DNA of 34,120 bases, from contig NZ_NMOJ01000186.1 in NCBI RefSeq assembly GCF_002251635.1, positions 32,315 to 66,434 on the forward strand, read 5' to 3'. The notes under the pieces were generated by a model. It made no database searches. It was not told the DNA's origin and worked only from the letters and a program-made list of their open reading frames with translations. The translations under genes and the position numbers were made by a program. The stretch comes from Pseudomonas mandelii (lineage in GTDB: Bacteria; Pseudomonadota; Gammaproteobacteria; Pseudomonadales; Pseudomonadaceae). Positions 13,733 to 21,933 of this stretch are shown in pieces (within the stretch, counting starts at the first letter, position 1; every line of letters begins with the position of its first letter).

Positions 13733-14239
13733 ATGAAAACCATATTTGAAGACATCATCACGCGCTATGGCACAAAGCGCGCAGAGTTTATCGCAGAGAC
13801 CTGGCCGAAAAACCCAAAATGGCTTGATTTCATCAAGGTGTCGGACTCCCCAAGAGCGGAGGAGTACTTTGATGAGGAGATGGAGTTTTACAGGGCATTC
13901 GAGCTGGAACTTGATGCTATTCCGAAATTGAGAAATAAAGAAATCAGCTCACCTCAATGGGAGGAGGTTGTTCATTTTTTAAAAATCCACAACGAGAGAC
14001 TATCATCTCAGATTGATAACTCGACGACGCTCACCGCCACCTTCGTTTTTGTGGGGTCTCTCTTTATTCTGCTTGCAAACTACATCACCAATATATTCTA
14101 CGTTCCGTTTGCATTCCTGGCTGTGTTCGCCATACAAATTTTTTTACAGCGGATGGGGCGTCGGCATGAGCTGGCTAGAAATAAAGAGCTTGTGATCATT
14201 ATCGAAAATTACATCAAAAAGTGTCGCACATCTTCTTAA
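13733..14239 (+). CDS. 168-aa hypothetical protein with two membrane segments
   Basis: The N-terminal 95 residues are soluble and charged. They are followed by two hydrophobic stretches, TATFVFVGSLFILLANYI and FYVPFAFLAVFAIQIFL, and a basic C-terminal tail (RMGRRHELARNK..). This hairpin-like topology with a cytoplasmic N-terminal domain occurs in many small accessory membrane proteins, including some effectors. No family is recognised. The ATG overlaps the stop of a six-codon frame (TAATG), and no good SD is present. It lies outside the cassette array, between two dispersed repeats. Confidence 0.6.
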   Translation: MKTIFEDIITRYGTKRAEFIAETWPKNPKWLDFIKVSDSPRAEEYFDEEMEFYRAFELELDAIPKLRNKEISSPQWEEVVHFLKIHNERLSSQIDNSTTLTATFVFVGSLFILLANYITNIFYVPFAFLAVFAIQIFLQRMGRRHELARNKELVIIIENYIKKCRTSS

Positions 14240-14252
14240 GTTTCATCTGTAG

Positions 14253-14307
14253 TGAATCGCCCTGGATTTCGTAGATGGCGACTGTCCGCTTCTGGCCGAA
14301 AGCTGCC
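14253..14307 (+). repeat. Right ~55-bp direct repeat flanking the cassette array
   Basis: TGAATCGCCCTGGATTTCGT, AGATGGC, then GTCCGCTTCTGGCCG and CTGCC. Same order of parts and orientation as 10094-10151. The GTCCGCTTCTGGCC part (14284-14307) is also a copy of the dispersed repeat. Confidence 0.5.
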
Positions 14308-14407
14308 CTTTAAATCAATGTGAGGGTGGGACTGAATAGTTAAACCTGTCGGCTCAGCCAACTACCTATAGAGCGGGCAGCGGAAGCCGGATAGGCTTCC
14401 ACGTGCG

Positions 14408-14596
14408 TTAACTCCGGCGCTTCAATTGCTGATCGATGAGACTCAGTTCCGCTTTGATCGCATTGGCGGTGAGGCTTTGTATTGCTGTGCTTTTCCCCCA
14501 GCGAGAGCCCATGAGCTTGAGCAGGCTGCTCAGATGGGTTTTCCTTGCCTTCAGCGTTTCGGTACGACTGGGGCTGTTCTGCATGGCAGTGTTCAT
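14408..14596 (-). CDS. 62-aa hypothetical protein
   Basis: The start MNTAMQNSPSRTETLKARKT is chosen because AAGGA lies eight bases upstream on the minus strand; a longer version would start inside the upstream terminator hairpin. The protein is basic and helical (ends ELSLIDQQLKRRS), with no recognised domain. It follows the truncated gene at 14663-15046 on the same strand but is separated from it by a strong hairpin. Confidence 0.5.
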   Translation of the reverse strand: MNTAMQNSPSRTETLKARKTHLSSLLKLMGSRWGKSTAIQSLTANAIKAELSLIDQQLKRRS

Positions 14597-14620
14597 AGTG
14601 CTGATCCTTGGGCATTGTTT

Positions 14621-14646
14621 AAACAGCCCACACACGTGGGCTGTTT
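14621..14646 (-). terminator. Perfect hairpin between two minus-strand genes
   Basis: AAACAGCCCAC (14621-14631), loop ACAC, GTGGGCTGTTT (14636-14646): an 11-bp perfect stem. It lies 17 nt beyond the stop at 14663. The T-rich 3' side (TGTTTAAAC) fits a terminator, with a weak U tract. Confidence 0.6.
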
Positions 14647-14662
14647 CGGGTGGGGCAGTGCG

Positions 14663-15046
14663 TTACAAAGCCAGCACGTCGTGCACGTTGTACCGCACTG
14701 AGCGCTCCGACAAATCATTCCAGGCCCAACTGCTAAAATTTTCCCCTTGCTCTGGAACGTTGAGCTTGAGCAGCGCAACAGGATCCCGGTCGATCATTCG
14801 ACGCGCTGCGCAAAGTTGTCCGCCCACATCAAGCAAAGCCTGAGCCGCCTCATTCCACTTCTCTTCAAGCACCGCGTTGGCGAGGTGCAGCGCCTTGTTC
14901 TCGATTTTTTGGTGTTCTTGCTGCGCTTCAGCGATGTGCTGATCGATGGTGGCCAGCTCTTGTTCCAGAGCGCTGATGATCAACTGCTGACGACGGTTGT
15001 GCTCGGCTACTGCGAAATTGCACTCCACTTGACCACCCGCTTGCAT
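14663..15046 (-). pseudogene. 5'-truncated hypothetical gene cut by the 23-bp repeat array
   Basis: The frame encodes a coiled-coil-like protein (RRQQLIISALEQELATIDQH.., later AARRMIDRDPVALLKL and SERSVRYNVHDVLAL). The frame stays open into the repeat array at 15018-15109, and no start with an SD exists before the array. The first available ATG (15046) lies inside repeat unit L2, so any product would begin with repeat-encoded residues MQAGGQVEC. The natural 5' end appears to have been removed by insertion at about 15018. No family is recognised. Confidence 0.55.
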
Positions 15047-15109
15047 TCGACCTGACCAGTCATTTGCATTCGTTCTGACCAACGATTTGCATCGGTTTTG
15101 ACCAGCAGG
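15018..15109 (+). repeat. Left array of four tandem 23-bp repeats
   Basis: Four contiguous units start at 15018, 15041, 15064 and 15087, each reading TTGCA..., about nine bases, then TGACCA. The pattern is TTGCATTCG-NN-CTGACCAG. Unit 2 matches unit 33966-33988 of the right array at 22 of 23 positions, in opposite orientation. Multiple ~20-bp repeats at both ends are typical transposase-binding sites of IS21-like and related elements; the family here is not certain. Confidence 0.75.
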
Positions 15110-15123
15110 CTTTGTCACCATGA

Positions 15124-15148
15124 GCGGCAGTAAACGGCCAGTAGAGGA
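15124..15148 (-). repeat. Dispersed repeat, copy 5 (degenerate)
   Basis: GCGGCAGTAAACGGCCAGTA followed by GAGGA. It continues the similarity between the inner flanks of the left and right 23-bp arrays (compare minus strand of 33902-33931). Confidence 0.5.
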
Positions 15149-15213
15149 CGCTGGACAGTCTACCGCGGGATGAGTAGCGTGCACTCGAAACATCGTCTAA
15201 TTAGAGTTGGCTC

Positions 15214-16002
15214 ATGGTTTCTATCGTTGTTCAAGAAGAGGTTCGAGACCGGCTACGTCGTGCTGAGAACGAGCATGACGTGAAAGTTCTTTTAGCTATT
15301 GAGTCTGGCAGTCGTGCCTGGGGATTTGCCTCTCCCAACAGCGACTACGACGCACGCTTCATCTACGTAAATAAACCCGAGTGGTATCTCTCTGTCGGCC
15401 TCGAGGAGCAACGCGACGTCATCGAGTATCCGATCATTGACGACATGGATATCAATGGCTGGGATCTACGTAAGGCACTCAGGCTATTTTGGAAGTCCAA
15501 TCCAGGCTTTGTGGAGTGGATACAGTCGACCATCATTTACGAGCATGCTGGCTGTTTCCACGAGCGGGCAAAGGAGTTATTGCCGCAGGTGTATTCGGTG
15601 GAGAGTGGCATCTACCACTATCGCAGCATGGCCAAAACCAACTATAGGGGATATTTGCAGGCCCCTCAGGTACCGCTGAAAAAATACTTCTACGTTCTGC
15701 GCCCGCTGTTATCGGTGCGGTGGCTTGAGCAGTTTGGTACACCTGCCCCCATAGAGTTTGAGAAGCTGCGCGGTGTCATCGAGCGAGAGTCCGGGCTCCA
15801 GCAGGCCATTGATGAATTGCTTGCGATCAAGCGCGCGTCTCCGGAGATGGGGTTATCACCTCAGATCACTCCCATTCAACAATTCATTGAGCGTGAACTG
15901 AATCGACTTGAGTCCATTAAGCCGATACGCACCGAGCGCAAAGACGTTGAGCCATTACTTTCGGAACTGTTTCGAACTGTACTCAAAGAAACTTGGGGAT
16001 GA
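15214..16002 (+). CDS. YcgL-type predicted nucleotidyltransferase (COG3541)
   Basis: The 262-aa protein has the polymerase-beta-type nucleotidyltransferase motif ESGSRAWGFASPNSDYDAR, with Gly32-Ser33 and the metal-binding Asp44 and Asp46, at the N-terminus. A long helical part follows (NPGFVEWIQS, YRSMAKTNYRGYL, KKYFYVLRPLLSVRW). This is the layout of COG3541 (B. subtilis YcgL) proteins, whose substrate is not established; relatives have been linked to RNA repair or phage genes. The start has only a weak SD (AGAG). It is monocistronic and the first gene inside the left 23-bp array. Confidence 0.85.
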   Translation: MVSIVVQEEVRDRLRRAENEHDVKVLLAIESGSRAWGFASPNSDYDARFIYVNKPEWYLSVGLEEQRDVIEYPIIDDMDINGWDLRKALRLFWKSNPGFVEWIQSTIIYEHAGCFHERAKELLPQVYSVESGIYHYRSMAKTNYRGYLQAPQVPLKKYFYVLRPLLSVRWLEQFGTPAPIEFEKLRGVIERESGLQQAIDELLAIKRASPEMGLSPQITPIQQFIERELNRLESIKPIRTERKDVEPLLSELFRTVLKETWG

Positions 16003-16077
16003 GGTGCCCAATGGAATAAAGCGTTTGAAAGGCCGATGACGGATCGTCAAAGCAATGCGCACGCGTTCACTTTGACC

Positions 16078-16135
16078 GTCCGCTTTGGGTCGTTTTCTGC
16101 CGGTCACCACAGGCAGAAAACGGCCAGAAGCGGAC
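16078..16135. repeat. GGCCAGAAGC dispersed repeat, copy 6 (best hairpin)
   Basis: A 24-nt arm (16078-16101, GTCCGCTTTGGGTCGTTTTC TGCC) and its partner (16112-16135, GGCAGAAAACGGCCAGAAGC GGAC) pair with three mismatches around a 10-nt loop. This is the most complete copy and defines the family. It may also act as a transcription barrier after the nucleotidyltransferase gene. Confidence 0.8.
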
Positions 16136-16159
16136 GTTCATGGCCGTCTGCTCTTCACG

Positions 16160-16336
16160 TTAAGCAGACGGATAAGTGAACGGTTCCAGGAAGATTTGTG
16201 GTTCGACCCACAGACTTAAACCGAATGGGATCATTGAATACCCTTCGTATCGCTCAGTAGAAATATTTGACGCCGCAAGCTCCAGGAATTTACCGCGTTT
16301 ATCATCAACAACGCGGATACCGGGGCATCCAAGCAT
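16160..16336 (-). CDS. 58-aa unclassified small protein or gene fragment
   Basis: This frame runs MLGCPGIRVVDDKRGKFLEL.., later ERYEGYSMIPFGLSLWVEPQ, and ends EPFTYPSA. The residue pattern looks like a folded protein, not random sequence, and is richer in Pro, Gly and aromatic residues than the overlapping frames. No SD is obvious. An in-frame TAG lies 10 codons upstream of the ATG, so it is either a genuine small protein or the end of a truncated one. No family is recognised. Confidence 0.35.
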   Translation of the reverse strand: MLGCPGIRVVDDKRGKFLELAASNISTERYEGYSMIPFGLSLWVEPQIFLEPFTYPSA

Positions 16337-16474
16337 TGTGTATTTGATGATGGGTTTTGGTAGCTATGCCTGACATACCTGATTTCTATTTCAAAGTCAT
16401 AGACCGCAGCGCAAATCGATGCCCCATCCACAGATCGAAGCGTAGATTGCTCCAGACGCTTCCTGCTCGACCAA

Positions 16475-16795
16475 ATGGCTGACAAGTGGTCAGTGCTGAT
16501 TCTCGCAGCGCTGTGTAAGAAGCCGTTGAGATTCAATGAACTAAAACGGTGTCTGGACGGCATTACCCAGAAAGCCTTGACTCAAGCCCTTCGTCGTCTT
16601 GAGCGCAGCGGCATTTTGGCCCGGCGGGTTATTCCTTCCTCGCAGATCGCGGTCGAATACAGCATCACCCCGTTAGGCGGGGCGCTTGCACAACCCTTCA
16701 ACGCCCTGTACCACTGGACGCTAAATCACTTGGCTGCGGTCATTCAAGCCCAAACGACCTTCGCTACACGAGAGATCGAGGCGGCAGAGGTTTAG
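16475..16795 (+). pseudogene. HxlR-family regulator, 5'-truncated copy
   Basis: The 106-aa frame starts MADKWSVLILAALCKKPLRF and is close to the HxlR protein at 21359-21778 (most residues from DKWS to YSIT identical). It lacks the first 34 or so residues. The frame remains open upstream and still encodes DCSRRFLLDQMADKW, matching DPSSRLMLDQIADKW of the complete copy, but contains no start codon before a TAG. The start therefore seems lost or non-standard, and the ATG within the winged-helix domain has no SD. If translated, it would lack the N-terminal dimerisation helix. It lies just upstream of the LysR gene on the same strand. Confidence 0.6.
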
Positions 16796-16839
16796 CCGTC
16801 AGATTAAGTTCGGCCATCCCCCCTTCATGGAGCGCAGAT

Positions 16840-17739
16840 TTGGATCAACTTCTCGCCATACGGGTCTTCATCCGCATTGCGGACGCTCGCTCTTTTGCGA
16901 AAGCGGCTGACTCGTTGAATATTCCTCGCTCCTCCGTCAGCAAGCTGCTTCAGGATCTGGAACAACACCTGGGTACCAAGCTGGTCGAGCGTAGTACGCG
17001 CTCATTCACCATCACGCAGGCGGGTGAGGTCTACAGGGAACAAGCGTTGAATCTGCTGGCGGGGTTGGAGGATATGGATATCGCCGCTCGACAGGCACGG
17101 GCAAGTCCCCACGGCCGTCTTCGTGTGGACATAGGTTCATCGCTGGCCAATCTGGTGATCATCCCAGCGCTACCGCAATTTCATGCGCGCTATCCTGATC
17201 TGGAATTATTGCTTGGGGTCAGTGATCGGCCTGCCGATCTCATCGGCGACGGCGTCGACTGCGTGATTCGCGGCGGCGCATTACCTGACAGCTCGCTGAT
17301 CGGACGCCACCTTTGCAATGCGGACTTCGTCACCTGCGCGACGCCTGACTATCTTTCTTCTTTTGGTACCCCGATACATCCACAGGATCTTGAGCAAAAC
17401 CACCGCACGATCCGCTATTTTTTTCCACACTCGGGTAAAACGCTGCCTCTTCACTTCAGCAAAGGCAGCGAAAGATACGAGGTGAATGGCCAGCCTACCC
17501 TCAACGTGAGCGAAAGCACTGCCCTGACCGAGGCGGTACTGACCGGGATTGGTGTCGGGCAAATCTTTCGTTTCAGCGCGCGTGCGCATATCGCTGCGGG
17601 AAACTTGGTGCCGATCCTGGAGGATTGGACTCCACCCTCCCATCCGCTCCAGTTGGTCTACCCAGCAACGCGCCATCCCAGCGCAAAGCTGCGCGCTTTT
17701 ATCGATTGGGCAGTTGAGCTGTTCGTATGCGTCCGGTGA
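16840..17739 (+). CDS. LysR-family transcriptional regulator
   Basis: The 299-aa protein has an N-terminal LysR HTH (residues 1-60: FAKAADSLNIPRSSVSKLLQ then DLEQHLGTKLVERSTR) and a C-terminal effector-binding domain (from about 90), with length normal for the family. It begins with TTG, preceded by GGAG seven bases upstream. This subgroup (HTH ending RSTRSFTITQAGE, then GRLRVDIGSSLANLVIIPAL) often controls adjacent SDR or efflux genes. It is convergent with the MFS gene at 17869-19284, whose operon it may regulate; the operator is not identified. Confidence 0.88.
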   Translation: MDQLLAIRVFIRIADARSFAKAADSLNIPRSSVSKLLQDLEQHLGTKLVERSTRSFTITQAGEVYREQALNLLAGLEDMDIAARQARASPHGRLRVDIGSSLANLVIIPALPQFHARYPDLELLLGVSDRPADLIGDGVDCVIRGGALPDSSLIGRHLCNADFVTCATPDYLSSFGTPIHPQDLEQNHRTIRYFFPHSGKTLPLHFSKGSERYEVNGQPTLNVSESTALTEAVLTGIGVGQIFRFSARAHIAAGNLVPILEDWTPPSHPLQLVYPATRHPSAKLRAFIDWAVELFVCVR

Positions 17740-17868
17740 TCCCCTCTTGCTTGCCAGCAACGCCAAAAGCATTGAGCGTGCTCAAAGCTGCGTGAGCACG
17801 ACCTCCTAATGCTCCGTACTGATCCCGTTCATTTTCTAAGCGGCTCCCCGAAACCTACCTAGTTGCCG

Positions 17869-19284
17869 CTAAATCGGCCTAATCAAGGAGGGGGCTCTAA
17901 GCATAACGACGTACGTCAAGACTGCTGCCATAGCTGACAACAGCGCGGCCACACCGAATGCCATTGGTAATCCAGATACGAAGTCTCCGGGTAGTGAAGT
18001 AAAGGCGAAAACTGAGGTGACCACAGCGATTCCTAATGCACCGCCGATTTGCTGATCCATCTGTAATAGGCCTGACGCAATACCCGATTGCTCGGCAGCC
18101 ACGCCCTCCATCGTCAGCACCGTTCCAGGTGTAAATACCAGTGCAATACCCAAACTGTGCACCAACATTGGGCCTAGCACTGAACCCGCATAGCTGCCGT
18201 CAATGTCTATAAAGGCAAACCCTGCAAAGCTGCACGCCACGAGTATGCATCCGCTCAATTGAAGTCTGCTGGCACCGAAGCGTTCGATCAAGCCTGGCAT
18301 GAAATGGGTTACGGCAAAAACGGTGCAAGTGACTGGCAGATAGGCCAGACCGGCGGCCAGAGGCCCAAACCCAAGCACTTTCTGAAAATATTGGACGACC
18401 AGAAATAGCATCGAAAAATGCATGCCGACGATAATCGCCATTACAGCCAGAGCGACAATGCGGGTTCGGTTCCGTAGGAGATTCAGGTTCAATAGTGGCT
18501 GCTTCGCTCGGCCTTCTATGATCCAAAATGCCGTCAGTAGCGCAACAGCAGTTACAAAGGAAGGCAGGGTTCCGAAGTGTGCCCAACCGTGCTCTGCGGC
18601 GTTAATGAAACCAAATACCAGCGCAATCGAACCGGCTGTAGCGGTCAATGCTCCACCTATGTCGAATTGAGCACGCTGGCCTACTGTTTCCTTAACAACG
18701 CTGCCAATCATGACCAGAATGAAAATCCCAACGGGCACATTGATGAGCAGCGACCAGCGCCAGGAGAAATACTCTGTGAGCGCACCTCCTAGAATCAGTC
18801 CGGCAGAGGCACCTACTGAGGACACAGTGATGAAAAGGGCAAGCCCCCGATTACGTTCCGCCTCGTTGCGCGCGATGTTCATCACCAATGCCAACACGCT
18901 GGGTGCAGCTATAGCAGCCCCAATCCCTTGGAGGATTCTTGCAGTAATTAGCATCAGCGGGCTGTTCGCTAATCCCCCCAGTAGCGAGGCCAGTACAAAA
19001 ACGGCAAGGCCTGCTTTGAACGCCCTGACACGCCCATACACATCCCCCAATCGGCCTCCCAGTAAAAGCAAACCGCCAAGTGCCAGAGCGAATGCATTGG
19101 GTACCCAAGACAAGGCTGCGGGGGAAAATCCCAGATCAGCCTGTATTTGAGGTAAAGCGACCATCACGATCAAAAAGTCCATTTGCAGCATGAGTTGGGC
19201 GCTGAGGATGACGGCCAACGCAAGAATTCGGTTCGTGTCCTGTTTGGATATAGATGGCGCTTGCGCCGACGGCGAATGAGGCAT
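17869..19284 (-). CDS. MFS transporter, DHA2 (EmrB/QacA) family
   Basis: The 471-aa membrane protein has the DHA2 drug:H+ antiporter pattern: early LMLQMDFLIVMVALPQIQAD, the motif A loop GGRLGDVYGRVRAF, and motif C-like GASAGLILGGALTEYFSWRW. The length fits 14 membrane segments. It should export organic compounds from the cytoplasm using the proton gradient. GGGA lies six bases before the ATG. It is the third gene of the minus-strand operon OYE-SDR-MFS (gaps of 47 and 66 bp), so it probably exports the substrate or product handled by the two reductases. Confidence 0.88.
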   Translation of the reverse strand: MPHSPSAQAPSISKQDTNRILALAVILSAQLMLQMDFLIVMVALPQIQADLGFSPAALSWVPNAFALALGGLLLLGGRLGDVYGRVRAFKAGLAVFVLASLLGGLANSPLMLITARILQGIGAAIAAPSVLALVMNIARNEAERNRGLALFITVSSVGASAGLILGGALTEYFSWRWSLLINVPVGIFILVMIGSVVKETVGQRAQFDIGGALTATAGSIALVFGFINAAEHGWAHFGTLPSFVTAVALLTAFWIIEGRAKQPLLNLNLLRNRTRIVALAVMAIIVGMHFSMLFLVVQYFQKVLGFGPLAAGLAYLPVTCTVFAVTHFMPGLIERFGASRLQLSGCILVACSFAGFAFIDIDGSYAGSVLGPMLVHSLGIALVFTPGTVLTMEGVAAEQSGIASGLLQMDQQIGGALGIAVVTSVFAFTSLPGDFVSGLPMAFGVAALLSAMAAVLTYVVMLRAPSLIRPI

Positions 19285-19350
19285 AGTCGTTCCCAGAGGT
19301 GGCGAAGAACGGCCTGAACGAAGTCCGGCCGTTTGATTGGCAGGCGCTGT

Positions 19351-20091
19351 TCAGACCTGAGAGGCCCCACCGTCGGCAAACAGCTCAATACCATTGATGT
19401 AGCTCGAAGCATCGCTTGCCAGGAACGCAACCGCCTTACCTATTTCCTGCGCTTCGCCAATGCGTCCCAGAGTGCTTTTTTCACTGAGGGACTGGATTAG
19501 CTGCTCCGCATGATCGCCTGCCATGTTCCGCAAGGATTGGGTATCCACCGGGCCGGGACTGAGAAGATTGATTCGAACGCCGGAACCTTTTATGTCCAAA
19601 ATCCAGCTTCTGACCAATGCTCGAAGTGCAGCCTTGGTTGCGCCATAAAGGCTCAGCCCTGGCCCAGGAGTGATCGAAGCTGTAGAGCCGATGATGACAA
19701 TGCTGGCTCCTTTGCTCATAAGAGGCAGCGCGCCTTGGACAGTGAAAGTGACGCCTTTGACATTCGTTTCAAATACTCGGTCAAAGCCTGCTTCAGTTAT
19801 CGTACCTAACGGGGCGATCTCGCCCATTCCGGCATTCGCTACCAAGACATCGATACGGCCATGAATCGCCTCTACATGACTGAAAAGGAGGGCCAGATCG
19901 GTTGGGCGTGAGACATCAGCAGCAAATGCAGCCACGTTATTACCCAAGATAGTCAAAGCCTGATCCAGCTGCTCTTGCCGACGTCCCGTGATGACTACTC
20001 GCGCGCCTTGCGTGGCGAACTCCTGTGCAATAGCAAATCCCAAACCTGATGATCCGCCGGTAACCAAGACAACTTTGTTTTTGAATTCCAT
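19351..20091 (-). CDS. SDR family oxidoreductase (operon with OYE and MFS)
   Basis: The 246-aa classical SDR has the dinucleotide motif TGGSSGLG (11-18), VANAGMG, and the catalytic Ser/Tyr/Lys in GSTAS and YGATKAA; it ends INGIELFADGGASQV. GRRQEQL after the second strand suggests NADP(H) preference. AGGT lies eight bases before the ATG. The protein is very similar to the SDR at 21984-22739 (same RSWILDIKGSGVRINLLSPG stretch and C-terminus), pointing to duplication. It is the middle gene of the operon that begins with the ene-reductase, consistent with stepwise reduction of an unsaturated carbonyl. Confidence 0.9.
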   Translation of the reverse strand: MEFKNKVVLVTGGSSGLGFAIAQEFATQGARVVITGRRQEQLDQALTILGNNVAAFAADVSRPTDLALLFSHVEAIHGRIDVLVANAGMGEIAPLGTITEAGFDRVFETNVKGVTFTVQGALPLMSKGASIVIIGSTASITPGPGLSLYGATKAALRALVRSWILDIKGSGVRINLLSPGPVDTQSLRNMAGDHAEQLIQSLSEKSTLGRIGEAQEIGKAVAFLASDASSYINGIELFADGGASQV

Positions 20092-20138
20092 GACTACGTA
20101 CCTAGGTGAAAAGAGCTGGAAGGAATTTTAAGCGGCTT

Positions 20139-21260
20139 CTAGACCAGCTCAGCTAAGTCGGCTGGAGTGAAAGGCTTCAAGCCATCAGTGCTCCCTGATC
20201 GAATCTTCGTGACCCATTGCGGATCGCTGAGGAGCGCGCGACCAACCGCAATAAGATCGAACTCATCCCGCTCTAAGCGCTGCACTAAGTTTTCAAGGCT
20301 CGCTGGTTTCGAGCTTTCGCCGCGAGTGGCACCGATGAAATCTCCGGACAACCCTACGGAGCCCACACTGATAGTGGCGGCTCCAGTCAGCTTCTTCGCC
20401 CAGCCGGCGAAATTCAGTCCCTGCTCGCCATCCAACTCGGGGAACTCAGCCTCCCAGAAGCGTCGTTGAGAACAGTGCAAAATATCAGCGCCCGCCTCCA
20501 CCAACGGAACGAGCCAATCGGACATCGCCTTCGGCGCCGTAACCAAGCGCGCGCTATAGTCTTGCGGCTTCCATTGGCTCAAACGCAGTATCACCGGGAA
20601 GTCAGGGCCGACTGCCTTACGAATGGCTTTTACGATTTCAACCACAAACCGCGAACGCTCAGTGGTGGATGTACCGTTGAAATGGTCAATGCGTTGGTTG
20701 GTACCTTCCCAAAAGAACTGGTCTAACAAGTAGCCGTGCGCCGCGTGGATTTCGACCGTATCGAACCCCAGACGCTTCGAGTCAGCTGCTGCTCTGGCAA
20801 AGGCGGAAATCGTGTCTGCGATAGCCTCATCAGTCATCGCCTCACCTCTAAGAGCGCGGGGTGCGGCCAGTCCTGAAGGACTTTCAATCCCGCGTTCAGG
20901 TTTCCAGTCGGTCTGGGGGCTGACCGATGATCCAACGTGCCAGAGCTGAGGCCCCATTTTGCCGCCAGCTTCATGAACACCGTCGATTACCTGTTTCCAC
21001 CCGGCAAGCGCTTCCTCGCCATGGAAGAGCGGAACATTGGGATCGTTACGAGACCCCGGCCGATCAACGCCGGTACCTTCGGAAAGAATCAAACCTACTT
21101 CGCTCTCCGCACGCCTGCGGTAATAGGCCGTATTTCTATCGTTGGGCACGCCTGCTGGAGCAAAGGAACGCGTCATGGGAGCCATAACGATACGGTTTTT
21201 CAAAGCCAGAGATTTGAGCGCGAAAGGCCGGAATAGGGGGTCAAGATACGTAGAACTCAT
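20139..21260 (-). CDS. Old yellow enzyme-type NADH:flavin oxidoreductase
   Basis: The 373-aa protein has the OYE TIM-barrel features: LFRPFALKSLALKNRIVMAP, PQLWHVG, the active-site pair in EIHAAHGYLLDQFFW (His-x2-His), VILRLSQWK, and the C-terminal FMN-phosphate motif IAVGRALLSDPQW. It should reduce the C=C bond of alpha,beta-unsaturated carbonyls, nitro compounds or similar, using FMN and NAD(P)H. The ATG (MSSTYLDPLF) is preferred to a GTG four codons upstream. It is the first gene of the minus-strand operon with an SDR and an MFS exporter, divergent from the HxlR regulator at 21359. Confidence 0.9.
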   Translation of the reverse strand: MSSTYLDPLFRPFALKSLALKNRIVMAPMTRSFAPAGVPNDRNTAYYRRRAESEVGLILSEGTGVDRPGSRNDPNVPLFHGEEALAGWKQVIDGVHEAGGKMGPQLWHVGSSVSPQTDWKPERGIESPSGLAAPRALRGEAMTDEAIADTISAFARAAADSKRLGFDTVEIHAAHGYLLDQFFWEGTNQRIDHFNGTSTTERSRFVVEIVKAIRKAVGPDFPVILRLSQWKPQDYSARLVTAPKAMSDWLVPLVEAGADILHCSQRRFWEAEFPELDGEQGLNFAGWAKKLTGAATISVGSVGLSGDFIGATRGESSKPASLENLVQRLERDEFDLIAVGRALLSDPQWVTKIRSGSTDGLKPFTPADLAELV

Positions 21261-21291
21261 CAGATGAGGCACCGTGTGAATGAGCCTTCAT

Positions 21292-21345
21292 GGTATAAGA
21301 TGTATACCTAATATCAATACGGCACTTGAAGGCCATCAGGTATAC
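21292..21345. promoter_or_regulatory. Candidate HxlR operators between ene-reductase and hxlR genes
   Basis: GGTATA (21292-21297), spacer AGATG, TATACC (21303-21308) forms a perfect 6+5+6 palindrome. A further half-site GGTATAC lies at 21339-21345, just before the SD of the HxlR gene. HxlR proteins bind such short dyads near their own genes. The site is well placed to control both divergent units. Confidence 0.6.
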
Positions 21346-21358
21346 ACGAGGAAACCAT

Positions 21359-21778
21359 ATGCTAACGACGGATGATCAGATCCTCAGAGACGAACTTGAT
21401 CTGGGGGCTTACATGGCTGATCCTTCGAGCCGGTTGATGCTGGATCAAATCGCAGACAAGTGGTCGATATTGATTCTCGCCGCGCTATGTAAAAAACCAT
21501 TGCGCTTCAACGAACTCAAGCGTTGTCTGGACGGGATAACTCAAAAGGCGCTGACGCAAACCCTTCGACGGCTTGAGCGGAACGGGATTCTTGCCCGGCG
21601 AGTTATTCCGTCGTCTCAGGTGGCAGTAGAGTACAGCGTCACGGCATTGGGTCGGACGCTGGAAGAGCCCTTCAAAGCCTTGTTTTTCTGGACGATTCAT
21701 CATTCAGCCGCAGTCATCGATGCGCGTGTAGCGTTTGACGGACGAGATGTGGAAGGCGTGTTGACCGGACACATATAG
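21359..21778 (+). CDS. HxlR-family transcriptional regulator (complete copy)
   Basis: The 139-aa winged-helix protein (MLTTDDQILRDELDLGAYMA..DKWSILILAALCKKPLRFNE) has the HxlR domain at 28-115. The ATG at 21359 is chosen because GAGGA lies six bases upstream; a start 33 bases earlier would fall in the putative operator. Many redox-sensing HxlR proteins use an N-terminal Cys; here the N-terminus has none, and the only cysteines are in ALCKKP and KRCLD. It is divergent from the OYE-SDR-MFS operon and is the likely repressor of it. A truncated paralogue is at 16475-16795. Confidence 0.9.
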   Translation: MLTTDDQILRDELDLGAYMADPSSRLMLDQIADKWSILILAALCKKPLRFNELKRCLDGITQKALTQTLRRLERNGILARRVIPSSQVAVEYSVTALGRTLEEPFKALFFWTIHHSAAVIDARVAFDGRDVEGVLTGHI

Positions 21779-21933
21779 CTGTTCAGCAGCGAAAACTGTA
21801 GATCCTGAGGAGTTGAGCGGCACTCACATGCATCCTGGATTGCGAGAATCCGATCATCCACCCTGATGGATTATGTCTCTATCCTGGCGGGCTTCTGTCA
21901 TGGATAAACCCACCCTAGACTCGCCCCAAGTTG

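Noticed and set aside
16231-16563. 110-aa minus-strand frame across the HxlR copy
   Set aside because: Antisense to the HxlR coding sequence and without start signals; the better minus-strand candidate here is the 58-aa frame in another phase.
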